Shown here in pieces: positions 8,573 through 19,909 of a DNA stretch of 64,000 bases (position 1 is its first letter; each line of letters starts with the position of its first letter). The notes beneath the pieces are model-generated. The model was not told where the DNA came from. It did no database searches and worked only from the letters and a program-made list of their open reading frames with translations. Made by a program: the position numbers and the translations under genes. The stretch comes from Clostridia bacterium (GTDB lineage: Bacteria > Bacillota > Clostridia > UMGS1840 > HGM11507): contig JAFQLQ010000002.1 of NCBI GenBank assembly GCA_017414505.1, positions 62,001-126,000 of the forward strand. Reading direction: 5' to 3'.

Positions 8573-9432
8573 TTTTTTCTCTCCTTATATCGTATTGTAT
8601 TCAGCAGATTACGAGTTTCCTTTGAACGTTTCTCGGTTTCTTTATAATTTTTTGCCGACATAGAAACAGTAATAACATCAATCATCGCAAGATGTGCTAT
8701 CCTTGCCGAAACAGCTTCAACAGGATATTGAATTTCGTCCGAAAATATTTCCAGAACAAAATCACTTTCTTTGGTTATAAGGCTATCCGGATAGCTTGTA
8801 ATACATATTGTATCTGCGCCCTGAATTTTTGCCAGTTTTAAAGCTTCAATAGTAGCAACAGTTCTACCGCTGTGAGATATTCCTACTGCTATATCCCCTG
8901 CTTTTATATTCATTGTGGATACCTTCATAGCTGCAACATCCGTATAGCAAAACGCAGAATATCCCAGTTGCATCAGTCTGTATTGAAAATCATTTACCGC
9001 CCCAGAAGAAGTACCGACTCCGTAAATATAAATTGTATTTGCACCAAGTAATTTATCAACTGCTTTTTCCAGAGTTTTTCGGTTTATTCCGCTTGCAGTA
9101 TCATGAAGTGTTTTTATATCTGCAGCAAAAATTTTATCTAATATTTCACTTGCATTTTCATCAGGATAAATATACGGAACGTAATTTAACTGTTTATTTT
9201 GAGACACTTCAGAAGCAAGAGAAATTTTCATTTCTGAATAGCTTTTAAAACCAAGAGAATTACAGCATCTTATAATGGCAGAATTAGCAACAGAAGCTGA
9301 TTTTGCCAGTTCTGCAACTGTCATTTTTAAAACAGTCTCTCTGTTGTTTAAAATATAATCTGCAATTTTCTTTTCAGCTGCTGTTAAAAGTTCATATTTG
9401 TTTTTTATAGACATAATACACGAATTTTGCAT
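8569..9432 (-). CDS. RpiR/MurR-family transcriptional regulator
   Basis: 287 residues: an N-terminal HTH_6 DNA-binding domain (about 8-80, with TAAEKKIADYILNN and a helix-turn-helix around ELAKSASVANSAIIRCC) and a C-terminal SIS domain (about 120-240, IYGVGTSSG and GISHSGRTVATIEA) that in this family binds a phosphosugar. ATG 9432 is supported by AAAGGTGG just upstream; an in-frame ATG at 9414 is less likely. It is co-transcribed with, and probably controls, the overlapping transporter gene. The inverted repeat over its own promoter suggests autoregulation. Confidence 0.88.
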   Translation of the reverse strand: MQNSCIMSIKNKYELLTAAEKKIADYILNNRETVLKMTVAELAKSASVANSAIIRCCNSLGFKSYSEMKISLASEVSQNKQLNYVPYIYPDENASEILDKIFAADIKTLHDTASGINRKTLEKAVDKLLGANTIYIYGVGTSSGAVNDFQYRLMQLGYSAFCYTDVAAMKVSTMNIKAGDIAVGISHSGRTVATIEALKLAKIQGADTICITSYPDSLITKESDFVLEIFSDEIQYPVEAVSARIAHLAMIDVITVSMSAKNYKETEKRSKETRNLLNTIRYKERKK

Positions 9433-9451
9433 TTTGTCACCACCTTTCAGA

Positions 9452-9512
9452 AAAATATTCTATTTTTTAAATAAACTTAGAATATTTTATCACAAACAAT
9501 ATCATTTGTCAA
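9452..9512 (-). promoter_or_regulatory. Promoter and operator-like inverted repeat of the RpiR gene
   Basis: On the minus strand TTGACA (507-512 of the 9-kb block, i.e. 9507-9512) and TAAAAT (9484-9489) have a 17-base spacer. A perfect 11-base inverted repeat, TAGAATATTTT/AAAATATTCTA (9452-9462 and 9478-9488, 15-base gap), covers the -10 element and the start of transcription. This is where a repressor operator is expected. Confidence 0.65.
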
Positions 9513-9543
9513 TAAAAAAAGAGACTGATTATAAATCAATCTC
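9513..9543 (-). terminator. Terminator of xth
   Basis: On the minus strand GAGATTGATT and AATCAGTCTC-type arms (plus positions 9521-9543) form a stem followed by a run of seven T. The xth stop codon lies inside the stem, and the T run abuts the RpiR -35 element. Confidence 0.75.
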
Positions 9544-10284
9544 TAAATATACAGGGCAATGATCACTGCCTAAAATATTTGTATGGATTTCTGCAGCCTT
9601 AATTTTCTCTTTTATATCATCTGATACAATAAAATAATCAATTCTCCATCCGGCATTTTTTTCACGTGCCTTGAAACGGTATGACCACCAGGAATAAATT
9701 TCTGTTTTATCAGGATACAAATATCTGAAGCTGTCTGTAAATCCGGAATTTAAAAGTTCTGTCATTTTTGCACGTTCTTCGTCTGAAAAACCTGCATTAC
9801 CTCTGTTTGTTTTGGGATTTTTCAAGTCGATTTCTTCGTGCGCAACATTCATATCGCCACAAATAACAACAGGCTTGGATTGTTTTAAATTATTAACATA
9901 ATTTCTTAAATCGTCTTCCCAGGTCATTCTGTAATCCAAGCGTTTAAGCTCATTCTGAGCATTGGGAACATATAAATTTACCAGATAATAATTTTCAAAT
10001 TCCAGCGTTATAGCTCTGCCTTCGTGACTGTGCTCTTCTTTATCTATGCCATATTTTACACTTAACGGTTTATCTTTTGAAAATACAGCTGTTCCGGAAT
10101 AACCTTTTTTCTCGGCACTATTCCAGTACTGATAGTATCCATCACAAGCAACTTCAGCTTGTCCTTCCTGCATTTTAGTTTCCTGTATGCAGAAAATATC
10201 TGCATCTGAATTGTGAAAATATTCTTCAAAACCTTTTTGTAAACAAGCTCTTATCCCGTTGACATTCCATGAAATAAGTTTCAT
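9529..10284 (-). CDS. xth: Exodeoxyribonuclease III (AP endonuclease)
   Basis: 251 residues of the ExoIII/APE1 endonuclease-exonuclease-phosphatase fold; cuts at abasic sites in base excision repair and degrades 3' ends. Visible motifs are SWNVNGIRA at the N-terminus, IQETKMQ with the metal-binding glutamate, CGDMNVAHEEID, and the catalytic SDHCPV near the C-terminus. Its start overlaps the end of the upstream exonuclease gene by four bases, so the two nuclease genes are translationally coupled. Confidence 0.96.
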   Translation of the reverse strand: MKLISWNVNGIRACLQKGFEEYFHNSDADIFCIQETKMQEGQAEVACDGYYQYWNSAEKKGYSGTAVFSKDKPLSVKYGIDKEEHSHEGRAITLEFENYYLVNLYVPNAQNELKRLDYRMTWEDDLRNYVNNLKQSKPVVICGDMNVAHEEIDLKNPKTNRGNAGFSDEERAKMTELLNSGFTDSFRYLYPDKTEIYSWWSYRFKAREKNAGWRIDYFIVSDDIKEKIKAAEIHTNILGSDHCPVYLEIDL

Positions 10285-11228
10285 ATATTTCCTCCTGCAG
10301 ATTTTTTTCTTTTATGTCTTTTGTTAGTTCTTTTTTTGTAATTTTTTAATTTTTCCGTTATTTCTTTTTCGGAGTTTTCTTCGCCTTTTACAATAATCCT
10401 GTTAACTTTGTAGCCGGTATTTTCTATTTTTTTGATTCTTAATTTTACAATGAATTTTCCGTGTTCCTTGCATATAACCAGCGAAATATACTTTTCTGTA
10501 TTTGATTTAGCATATTTTAATACAGTTTTTGTAGGTTTGTGGCACACAGGACATTTGATTTTGCAAATTTTTTCATTTTGCAATGCTTCGGCACGGGATT
10601 TGAAACTTCCGTAATTGAGCAGCTGGTAATCATCCTCTGAAACTCTTGGTGTGCATAATTTTTTGTAATTTTCAATACCTTTCTTCAAGTCAAGCTTAGA
10701 TGCAACCAATGCTGTATAATATGCATCGTTAAGCGCATTATGAAGATTTTGTTCAACATTTATATTCAAAATTTCAAGTACGGTTTTAAGAGAATTCTGC
10801 ATATTTTTCAAATTAAGTTCATTTGCTGCCAAAAACTGCAAATTATAAAATTTATTAATCCATTCTGTGTTAAGTTTCATGAATTTGAGGTTTTCATTAA
10901 GAACAGATATATCATCATTTCCCCAGATGATAAATACAAAATTCTCTCCGCACCATTTTTTGAATTTATCAATAGCACATTCAAAGCAAATACCATCTAC
11001 TTTGTTAAAATCAATTCCGGTTAATTTTTTTACCTTTGAATGCATTTTCCGATAATATTTAGGTTTAACAAACACATTGAATTCGTCAATTATCTCACAT
11101 TGTTCGTTCATTTTAACAGCACCAATCTGAATAATTTCACATTTCAGACGGTCACCTATTTTTTTGTAAACCGAAATATTTTTGGATACCGGTTGATTCC
11201 ATTCCAGATCCATAACAATATAATTCAT
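10281..11228 (-). CDS. DEDDh-type 3'-5' exonuclease domain protein
   Basis: 315 residues. The N-terminal 180 residues are an RNase T/DnaQ-type exonuclease: Exo I VMDLEWNQP (D and E), Exo II around FIIWGNDD, and Exo III HNALNDAYYTALVA with the conserved H and D. A C-terminal zinc-finger-like part follows, with CPVC and a CKEHG near 225-270, then a lysine-rich tail. Whether it acts on DNA or RNA is not readable. It lies between the beta-galactosidase gene (8 bases upstream) and xth (4-base overlap), so all three may share a transcript although the sugar enzyme has no obvious link to nucleic acids. Confidence 0.85.
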   Translation of the reverse strand: MNYIVMDLEWNQPVSKNISVYKKIGDRLKCEIIQIGAVKMNEQCEIIDEFNVFVKPKYYRKMHSKVKKLTGIDFNKVDGICFECAIDKFKKWCGENFVFIIWGNDDISVLNENLKFMKLNTEWINKFYNLQFLAANELNLKNMQNSLKTVLEILNINVEQNLHNALNDAYYTALVASKLDLKKGIENYKKLCTPRVSEDDYQLLNYGSFKSRAEALQNEKICKIKCPVCHKPTKTVLKYAKSNTEKYISLVICKEHGKFIVKLRIKKIENTGYKVNRIIVKGEENSEKEITEKLKNYKKRTNKRHKRKKSAGGNI

Positions 11229-11236
11229 TAAACAAC

Positions 11237-14089
<2,853 letters not shown>

Positions 14090-14103
14090 TTATATTTTAT
14101 TAC

Positions 14104-14132
14104 AGTATAACATCTTTTTGTTATATTTGCAA
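14104..14132 (-). promoter_or_regulatory. Promoter of the beta-galactosidase gene, with inverted repeat
   Basis: On the minus strand TTGCAA (14127-14132) and TATACT (14104-14109) with 17-base spacer. A 6-base inverted repeat TATAAC/GTTATA (14106-14111 and 14120-14125) lies in the spacer and overlaps the -10 element, a possible but short operator. Confidence 0.55.
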
Positions 14133-14176
14133 TATGAATTTGTTGTTGAAGTATATAATTTTATTGCAAAAAAATA

Positions 14177-14205
14177 TTGAAATATTCATATCAAAGTAGT
14201 ATAAT
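14177..14205 (+). promoter_or_regulatory. Promoter of coaX
   Basis: TTGAAA (14177-14182) and TATAAT (14200-14205) with a 17-base spacer, 31 bases upstream of the coaX start. Confidence 0.75.
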
Positions 14206-14236
14206 AAATTTAAGAATTGTCCGGAGGGAATTTTAA

Positions 14237-15001
14237 ATGATACTGACACTTGATATAGGAAATACCAATATTGTAATCGGCGGATTCTTAAATGACGAAC
14301 TGCAATTTGTATCCCGCATTTCAACCAATTCAAAAAAAACAGAAGATGAATATGCCGCACTTATTAAAAGTATTGTTCATCTTAATGATATAAGAAGTGC
14401 AGAAGTAAAAGGGGCAATAATTTCATCAGTTGTTCCGCCACTTAATAAAACTATGCAGAAAGCACTAAAAAAAGTTTTCAACATTTCATCTATGATTGTT
14501 GGCCCCGGCATAAAAACAGGTGTAAACCTGCTTGTGGACAACCCTTCTCAGGTTGGTGCTGATTTAGTATGTTCAGCAGCTGCTGCATATAAATACTACG
14601 ATTCTCCTGCTTTGATTTTGGATATGGGTACTGCAACAAAACTATCTGTTATAGATGAAAAAGGTGCATTTCTTGGTGTTTCTATTATTCCCGGTATCGA
14701 AATCGGAATAAACGCCCTCGCCGGAGGAACTGCACAGTTACCTCAGATTAGTCTTGAAGCACCTAAATCAGTTATTGGAAAAAACACAGTAGATGCAATG
14801 CAATCAGGTGTTGTATTCGGTAATGCAAGCCTGATTGACGGTATGATAGAAAGAATAAAAAAAGAATTTGGCGAAAATATCAACATTATTGCTACCGGTG
14901 GTCTGGCAAGCTTTATTATTCCCTACTGCAAAGAAAAAATGACGCTTGATGATAATCTGATTTTAAAAGGCTTATATGCTATTTACCAAAAGAATATATA
15001 A
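14237..15001 (+). CDS. coaX: Type III pantothenate kinase
   Basis: 254 residues; phosphorylates pantothenate, the first committed step of coenzyme A synthesis. The ASKHA-fold phosphate motif DIGNTNIVIGGF at the N-terminus, the DMGTATKLSVID block (about 131-142) and the IATGGLA segment near the C-terminus are typical of CoaX rather than CoaA. GGAGGG precedes ATG 14237. The next gene is an ECF S-component, most simply a pantothenate transporter, giving an import-plus-phosphorylation pair. coaE, the last enzyme of the pathway, is elsewhere in the window (27.9 kb). Confidence 0.95.
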   Translation: MILTLDIGNTNIVIGGFLNDELQFVSRISTNSKKTEDEYAALIKSIVHLNDIRSAEVKGAIISSVVPPLNKTMQKALKKVFNISSMIVGPGIKTGVNLLVDNPSQVGADLVCSAAAAYKYYDSPALILDMGTATKLSVIDEKGAFLGVSIIPGIEIGINALAGGTAQLPQISLEAPKSVIGKNTVDAMQSGVVFGNASLIDGMIERIKKEFGENINIIATGGLASFIIPYCKEKMTLDDNLILKGLYAIYQKNI

Positions 15002-15070
15002 AAATTAGATACATATAAAATTTTAATGCGTTGTATCGCAATTTGCGAACGACAGCAAGGAGGAATTTTA

Positions 15071-15676
15071 ATGAACACGACAAACAAAATGTCAACAAAA
15101 AATCTGGTATTGGGTGCAATACTGACGGCTCTCGTAATTCTACTTCAGTTTATGGGAAGCTTTATTAAGCTGGGGCCATTCTCAATTTCTTTGGTGCTGA
15201 TTCCGATAGTTATCGGTGCGGCAACCTGTGGAACCGGAGTTGGCGCATGGCTGGGATTTGTTTTTGGAATAGTTGTTCTTATAAGCGGTGATGCTGCTGC
15301 ATTTTTAGCTGTAAATGTTCCCGGAACAGTTATTACTGTTCTTGTAAAAGGAACAGCCTGCGGATTTTTAGCTTCCTTGGCTTATAAAGCGGCACTTAAA
15401 TTATGTAACAAATTCGCACCGAAAAACGGTCGGTATTTTGCAGTAATCGCTTCTGCTATTGTATGTCCGGTGGTTAATACCGGAATATTCCTTATCGGTT
15501 GTTTGTTATTCTTTATGGGAACAATAACAGAATGGGCAATAGAAATGGGATTGGGAGACAACATCGGTCAATATATGATTTTGTTTCTTGTAGGAACCAA
15601 TTTTCTTGTAGAGCTGGCAACAAATATCATTTTAAGTCCGGTTGTTTCGAGATTACTTGATATAAAACTAAAATAA
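15071..15676 (+). CDS. ECF transporter S component, probably for pantothenate
   Basis: 201 residues with about six hydrophobic helices and the N-terminal TKNLVLGAILTAL segment that is typical of ECF S-components (substrate-binding membrane subunits that share a common energising module). I place the start at ATG 15071 because CAAGGAGG precedes it; the open frame extends upstream to 15026 without a ribosome site. Position directly behind coaX points to pantothenate (PanT-like), an inference from context. Between the genes a small TCGCA/TGCGA hairpin lies just before the ribosome site; no recognised riboswitch is visible. Confidence 0.82.
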   Translation: MNTTNKMSTKNLVLGAILTALVILLQFMGSFIKLGPFSISLVLIPIVIGAATCGTGVGAWLGFVFGIVVLISGDAAAFLAVNVPGTVITVLVKGTACGFLASLAYKAALKLCNKFAPKNGRYFAVIASAIVCPVVNTGIFLIGCLLFFMGTITEWAIEMGLGDNIGQYMILFLVGTNFLVELATNIILSPVVSRLLDIKLK

Positions 15677-15683
15677 ATAAAAA

Positions 15684-15718
15684 AATTCTGAGATGATTAT
15701 TTCTCAGAATTTTTTTTA
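15684..15718. terminator. Bidirectional terminator between the ECF gene and trmD
   Basis: ATTCTGAGA and TCTCAGAAT arms (15685-15710) are flanked by A and T runs on both sides, so it can end both convergent transcripts. The trmD stop codon lies in the loop. Confidence 0.9.
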
Positions 15719-16389
15719 AGCAAATCCGGTCTTTTTTCTTCTGTTATTTTAACAGATTGCTCGTAACGCCATTTAGCAATATTTTTATGATGTCCTGACA
15801 GCAATACATCCGGTACTTTTCTACCCATAAATTCTTCTGGACGAGTGTACTGAGGGTATTCAAGCAGATTATTTTCAAAGGATTCTTCAACCGCAGAATT
15901 TTCATTGCCAAGCACGCCGGGTATGAGCCTTAAAATACTGTCACATACAGGCAAAACAGCAAGTTCCCCACCTGTAAGAATAAAATCTCCCAACGAAACC
16001 TCAATAGGTTCTATAATATCAATTACACGTTGGTCAATACCCTCATAGTGACCGCATAAAAAAATCAGATGTTCTTCTTTTGAAAGCTCTTTTGCCATTT
16101 GCTGGTTAAATGTCTTTCCATGCGGTGTAAGGTAAATTGTTTTCGGCTTACTTTTTGTATCTTTTATAAGACTCATATAACAGTCATACACCGGTTGTGC
16201 CGCCATAACCATTCCACTTCCGCCACCATAAGGTGCATCGTCAACCCTGTTATGTTTATCAAGTGTAAAATCTCTTATATTTACTGCATTAAGCTCAAAA
16301 AGATTTTTTTGCAACGCTCTGCCGGTTACAGACTCGCCTAAAACAGCATTTATCAAATCGGGAAAAAGCGTCATAATATCTATTCTCAT
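15697..16389 (-). CDS. trmD: tRNA (guanine-N1)-methyltransferase
   Basis: 230 residues from ATG 16389, which overlaps the rimM stop (ATGA). TrmD makes m1G37 next to the anticodon using S-adenosylmethionine and prevents +1 frameshifting. The MRIDIMTLFPDL start, PYGGGSGMVM, and the knotted SAM site segment FLCGHYEGIDQRV with LGDFILTGGE are diagnostic. Last gene of the ylxM-ffh-rpsP-khpA-rimM-trmD operon. Confidence 0.97.
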   Translation of the reverse strand: MRIDIMTLFPDLINAVLGESVTGRALQKNLFELNAVNIRDFTLDKHNRVDDAPYGGGSGMVMAAQPVYDCYMSLIKDTKSKPKTIYLTPHGKTFNQQMAKELSKEEHLIFLCGHYEGIDQRVIDIIEPIEVSLGDFILTGGELAVLPVCDSILRLIPGVLGNENSAVEESFENNLLEYPQYTRPEEFMGRKVPDVLLSGHHKNIAKWRYEQSVKITEEKRPDLLKKNSEK

Positions 16390-16880
16390 CAATCTATCAG
16401 GCCTTCCATAAGTTCTACGGTTATAATTTTATTTTCAATATCAATATTTTTTACAACATCTTTTATTGCAGGTAAATAAATATTTTTTCCATCTTTTTTC
16501 ACCGTATATACATCGTTGCTTCCCGTTTTAAAAACATCAATAATTTCTCCAAGATTTTCACCGGATTCGGTAACAACATTTGCTCCAAGCAAATCTTTTA
16601 CATAAAATTCATTTTCTTCAAGCTCCGGCAAATCCTCTTCCGGAAGCATAATAATTTTATTTCTGTAAAGCTCTGCTTTTTCAATACTGTCGACACCGTC
16701 TAAAAGCAACATTACATTATTTTTAAAATATTTAACGCTTTTTATTTCATAATATTTTTTATCTATATAAACACCGTCAAGGTCAGAAAAAAGCTCAATA
16801 TCATCCACCCAAGGAACTACTTTTACCTCACCTTTTATTCCCCTGACATTTACTATTTTTCCAATTTCAATCATAGACAT
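16389..16880 (-). CDS. rimM: Ribosome maturation factor RimM
   Basis: 163 residues; assists maturation of the 30S head together with S19. The IGKIVNVRGIKGEVKV beginning is the RimM barrel and the C-terminal PRC-barrel lies at about 90-160 (EFYVKDLLGANV, DVYTVKKDGKNIYLPAI). ATG 16880 follows AGGAGG at a good distance; ATG 16874 is an alternative. Sits between khpA and trmD as in most Firmicutes. Confidence 0.95.
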   Translation of the reverse strand: MSMIEIGKIVNVRGIKGEVKVVPWVDDIELFSDLDGVYIDKKYYEIKSVKYFKNNVMLLLDGVDSIEKAELYRNKIIMLPEEDLPELEENEFYVKDLLGANVVTESGENLGEIIDVFKTGSNDVYTVKKDGKNIYLPAIKDVVKNIDIENKIITVELMEGLID

Positions 16881-16905
16881 AAAAAGTCCTCCTTATAAAC
16901 ACAAT

Positions 16906-16956
16906 AAGCCACGCGTATGTACCATATTTGGAAATACTGCGTGACTTAATTGGCTT
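16906..16956 (-). other. Hairpin in the khpA-rimM gap
   Basis: In the transcript, AAGC pairs with GCTT, CACGC with GCGTG, and GTAT with ATAC, stacked with one internal bulge, in the 78-base gap between khpA and rimM. It has no T run, so it is not a simple terminator; it could be an mRNA processing or stability element that sets different levels of khpA and rimM. Inference only. Confidence 0.4.
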
Positions 16957-16958
16957 TC

Positions 16959-17186
16959 TTAAACAATTTCAACAATTACACGCTTGTTTTCTTTAGAAGA
17001 AGCAGCTTTCATAATTGTTCTTATTGCCTGTGCATTTTTGCCTTGTTTACCTATAATTTTACCCATGTCATCTGCTGCAACCTTAACTTCAAATACAGTG
17101 GAATTTTCACTTTCTTTTTCGCTGATAACAACAGCTGACGGGTCATCAACAAGAGACTGCGCAAGATACATTAATAAATCTTTCAT
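16959..17186 (-). CDS. khpA: KH-domain RNA-binding protein KhpA
   Basis: 75 residues, a single KH domain with the GxxG loop in GKIIGKQGKNAQAIRTI. In Firmicutes KhpA pairs with KhpB/Jag to bind many transcripts and affect cell elongation. AGGGAGGG precedes ATG 17186. It lies between rpsP and rimM, the conserved location. Confidence 0.93.
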   Translation of the reverse strand: MKDLLMYLAQSLVDDPSAVVISEKESENSTVFEVKVAADDMGKIIGKQGKNAQAIRTIMKAASSKENKRVIVEIV

Positions 17187-17199
17187 ATCTTACCCTCCC

Positions 17200-17442
17200 T
17201 TAGATAATTTTATTGTTTTTAAGAAGACTCTTAACTGTGTCTGTAGGCTGAGCACCGTTTTTAATCCAAGTCTGAACTTTTTCAGCATCAACTTTGAATT
17301 CAGCGGGGTTTTTAAGAGGATTATATGTTCCGATTTCTTCGATAAATCTACCATCTCTGGGATATCTTGAATCAGCAACAACTACTCTGTAAAAAGGAGC
17401 TTTTTTAGCACCCATTCTTCTTAATCTGATTTTAACTGCCAT
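17200..17442 (-). CDS. rpsP: 30S ribosomal protein bS16
   Basis: 80 residues beginning [19 protein letters not shown], the highly conserved bS16 N-terminus, with [20 protein letters not shown] following. A primary binder in 30S assembly. Preceded by GGAGGTG and followed after 13 bases by khpA. Confidence 0.98.
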   Translation of the reverse strand: MAVKIRLRRMGAKKAPFYRVVVADSRYPRDGRFIEEIGTYNPLKNPAEFKVDAEKVQTWIKNGAQPTDTVKSLLKNNKII

Positions 17443-17493
17443 TGTAAATTCACCTCCGGTTTTAATGAATATATTATAAATATTTTTGTAAAC

Positions 17494-18837
17494 TTATCTG
17501 AAAATTCCCATACCTTTTATTTTTCTCGCCATTTTTTTGCTTCCGATTCCGGAAAACTGTTTCATCATTTTTCGCATGGATTCAAACTGTTTTAAGAGTG
17601 CATTTACATCGTGAATCTGCATTCCGCAGCCGTTTGCAATCCTCTGTTTTCGCGAGAATGTTATAATAGATGGGTTTTGTCTTTCCTTAGGAGTCATCGA
17701 AAGAATTATTGCTTTTGTTCTGTCAAACTGTCTTTCATCTATATTTACACTGTTTAGAGCTTTTTTATCAACTCCAGGTAACATTGAAATCATATTTTCT
17801 ATTGGTCCCATTTTCTGAATCTGATCAAGCTGTTCGAGAAAATCCTCCAAAGTGAAGGTCTGGGTACGCATCTTTTCTTCTAGCTCTTTGGCCTTTTTTT
17901 CATCGTAAACCTGTTCCGCCTTTTCAATAAGACTGAGAACGTCACCCATTCCAAGAATTCTGCTTGCCATTCTGTCCGGATGGAAAGGTTCAAGCTCATT
18001 AAGCTTTTCTCCCATACCGACATATTTAATGGGTTTCTGAGTTACAGCTCTTACGGAAAGAACACTACCGCCTCTTGCATCACCGTCAAGCTTTGTAACA
18101 ATAACACCTGTTAAATCAAGTTTATCATTAAATGCAGTGGCAAAATTAAGTGCATCCTGACCTGTCATTGCATCTATTACAAGAAGAATTTCAGTTGGAT
18201 TAACAGCCTCTTTTATATTGCCAAGTTCATCCATCAGTTCTTCATCAATATGCAAACGACCGGCTGTATCAATAATCAATATATTACATAATTCTTTTTC
18301 TGCCTGTTTTAAAGCGTTTTTTGCTATATCAACGGGATTTTTTGAATTTTCTTCATAATAAACAGGAACATCAAAGGAAGCTCCAACGGTTCTCAACTGT
18401 TTTACAGCTGCAGGACGGTAAACATCACATGCCGCAAGCATAGGCTTTTTACTTTGTTTTTTCAAAATACCTGCAAGCTTCGCACAGGTTGTTGTTTTAC
18501 CTGTACCCTGAAGTCCGACAAGCATAATTACTGTTATAGGACCATCAGACATCTGGATTTTTTCGTTTGAGCCACCCATAAGCTCTGTTAATTCGTCATT
18601 AACAATCTTTATAACCTGCTGACCGGGCGTTAAGCTTTCCAAAACTTCTCCGCCGATAGCTTTTTCGGTGACATTTTTTACAAAATCTTTGGCAACTTTA
18701 TAGTTAACATCAGCCTCTAAAAGTGCCATTCTGATTTCTCTCATAGCAACTTTAACATCTGCCTCTGTCAACTTACCTTTTTTCTTAAGATTTTTAAATA
18801 TATCACCAAGCTTATCTTTTAAATTATCAAAAGCCAT
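17494..18837 (-). CDS. ffh: Signal recognition particle protein Ffh
   Basis: 447 residues; GTPase that binds signal sequences of nascent membrane proteins together with 4.5S RNA. N domain (1-90), G domain (about 100-295) with P-loop GLQGTGKTTTCAKLA, DTAGRLHID and TKLDGDARGG, and a methionine-rich M domain (about 300-440) including NPSIITFSRKQRIANGCG. Its start overlaps the ylxM stop by one base. The SRP RNA gene is not in this window. Confidence 0.98.
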   Translation of the reverse strand: MAFDNLKDKLGDIFKNLKKKGKLTEADVKVAMREIRMALLEADVNYKVAKDFVKNVTEKAIGGEVLESLTPGQQVIKIVNDELTELMGGSNEKIQMSDGPITVIMLVGLQGTGKTTTCAKLAGILKKQSKKPMLAACDVYRPAAVKQLRTVGASFDVPVYYEENSKNPVDIAKNALKQAEKELCNILIIDTAGRLHIDEELMDELGNIKEAVNPTEILLVIDAMTGQDALNFATAFNDKLDLTGVIVTKLDGDARGGSVLSVRAVTQKPIKYVGMGEKLNELEPFHPDRMASRILGMGDVLSLIEKAEQVYDEKKAKELEEKMRTQTFTLEDFLEQLDQIQKMGPIENMISMLPGVDKKALNSVNIDERQFDRTKAIILSMTPKERQNPSIITFSRKQRIANGCGMQIHDVNALLKQFESMRKMMKQFSGIGSKKMARKIKGMGIFR

Positions 18838-19202
18838 CAGTTATTATCTTCCTCTCTGATAGTATCATAAATTTCAACTATCCATTTCTGAAGCTGTTCA
18901 TCTCTCAATTTATAAGTATTAAGATCAACTATTTTTTTGATTAACTCTTCAAGCTTTGCTTTTTTAGCCTCTTCTTTTCTGTATTTAACAGAAAGACCAA
19001 GTTTTTCTTCAAAACCGTTAAGTGCAATTTCTGAATGTTTGATTGCATCTCTTACGCCCTGACGGCTGATACCAAGAAGTTCACTGATTTCTGCAAGAGA
19101 ATAATCGTTATTATAATAGTAATCCATTATTTCATTTTGTTTTTCGGTAAGCATATGTCCGTATACATCCAAAAGCATACCGATTTCCATATTTTTACTC
19201 AT
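18837..19202 (-). CDS. ylxM: YlxM family putative DNA-binding protein (UPF0122)
   Basis: 121 residues with a sigma-factor-region-4-like helix-turn-helix (YSLAEISELLGISRQGVRDAI, about residues 33-53). The family sits immediately upstream of ffh in Firmicutes and is thought to take part in the SRP system; no precise activity is established. First gene of the operon; ATG 19202 is preceded by AAAGGAA. Confidence 0.93.
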   Translation of the reverse strand: MSKNMEIGMLLDVYGHMLTEKQNEIMDYYYNNDYSLAEISELLGISRQGVRDAIKHSEIALNGFEEKLGLSVKYRKEEAKKAKLEELIKKIVDLNTYKLRDEQLQKWIVEIYDTIREEDNN

Positions 19203-19255
19203 AAAAATAAATTCCTTTCATCATCTGTAAAGGAAAAATACTTTACACAACGTAT

Positions 19256-19284
19256 ATAATAATACATTTTGTAAGATTTGTCAA
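19256..19284 (-). promoter_or_regulatory. Promoter of the ylxM-ffh-rpsP-khpA-rimM-trmD operon
   Basis: On the minus strand TTGACA (19279-19284) and TATTAT (19256-19261) with 17-base spacer, about 54 bases upstream of ylxM. Confidence 0.75.
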
Positions 19285-19293
19285 GTATTTTTA

Positions 19294-19875
19294 TCAAATT
19301 TTATTTAATTTTTTTAAAAAAACTTCTTTTCCGTAAATTTTATCTCCATACATAACCTTATAAATGGTATCCAACTCATTATACAAGATGTTTTCATCAG
19401 AATTTTCAGAAATTGGAAGCAGAAAAATCGTTAAGTCTATTTTGTTTAATATACAGGTTAATTTTTTCTCAACAAGACCATTATTCAAGTAAAATTTAAT
19501 TCTTTTTTTACAAATTTCAAGCTCTTTTTCTGAATTTGCATTTTTTCCGCTTTCAACCTCAAAGATTATACCGTTTAATTCTGTAAGCTCATTTTGTAAC
19601 AGTTCAAGAAATTTACTTCCATATCCTTTTGAACGCCTTTCCTTACACACTGCAAAATAATCAAGAAGCATATATTTACTGTTTTTTATTTTAAACATCA
19701 TTGCATACGCTACAAGATTATTGTTTTCATACAAGCCATACGGATAATAAATGCTGTTATCGTAAAAATCCAAAAGAAGCTCCAGACTTTTTAGTTCTTC
19801 CTGAGGGAAATCTGCAATCATATACTTATTATATATATCACTTAATTCCTTTTTATCTATAAGCTTAATTTCCAT
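19294..19875 (-). CDS. GNAT-family N-acetyltransferase
   Basis: 193 residues from ATG 19875 (AAAGAG lies 10 bases upstream; the upstream GTG at 19884 is too close to it). The acetyl-CoA site is visible as VCKERRSKGYGSKFL (R-x-x-G-x-G/A pattern, about residues 76-90) after the YMLLDYFAV strand. The acceptor is unknown. Adjacent to, and downstream of, rbgA with a 34-base gap; possibly the same transcript. Confidence 0.8.
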   Translation of the reverse strand: MEIKLIDKKELSDIYNKYMIADFPQEELKSLELLLDFYDNSIYYPYGLYENNNLVAYAMMFKIKNSKYMLLDYFAVCKERRSKGYGSKFLELLQNELTELNGIIFEVESGKNANSEKELEICKKRIKFYLNNGLVEKKLTCILNKIDLTIFLLPISENSDENILYNELDTIYKVMYGDKIYGKEVFLKKLNKI

Positions 19876-19909
19876 TAAAAACACTCTTTCTTTGTTTTAA
19901 AATGCTTTT

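Noticed and set aside
15002-15070. Riboswitch upstream of the ECF S-component
   Set aside because: Only a 5-base-pair hairpin beside the ribosome site is visible, too small for a known class.
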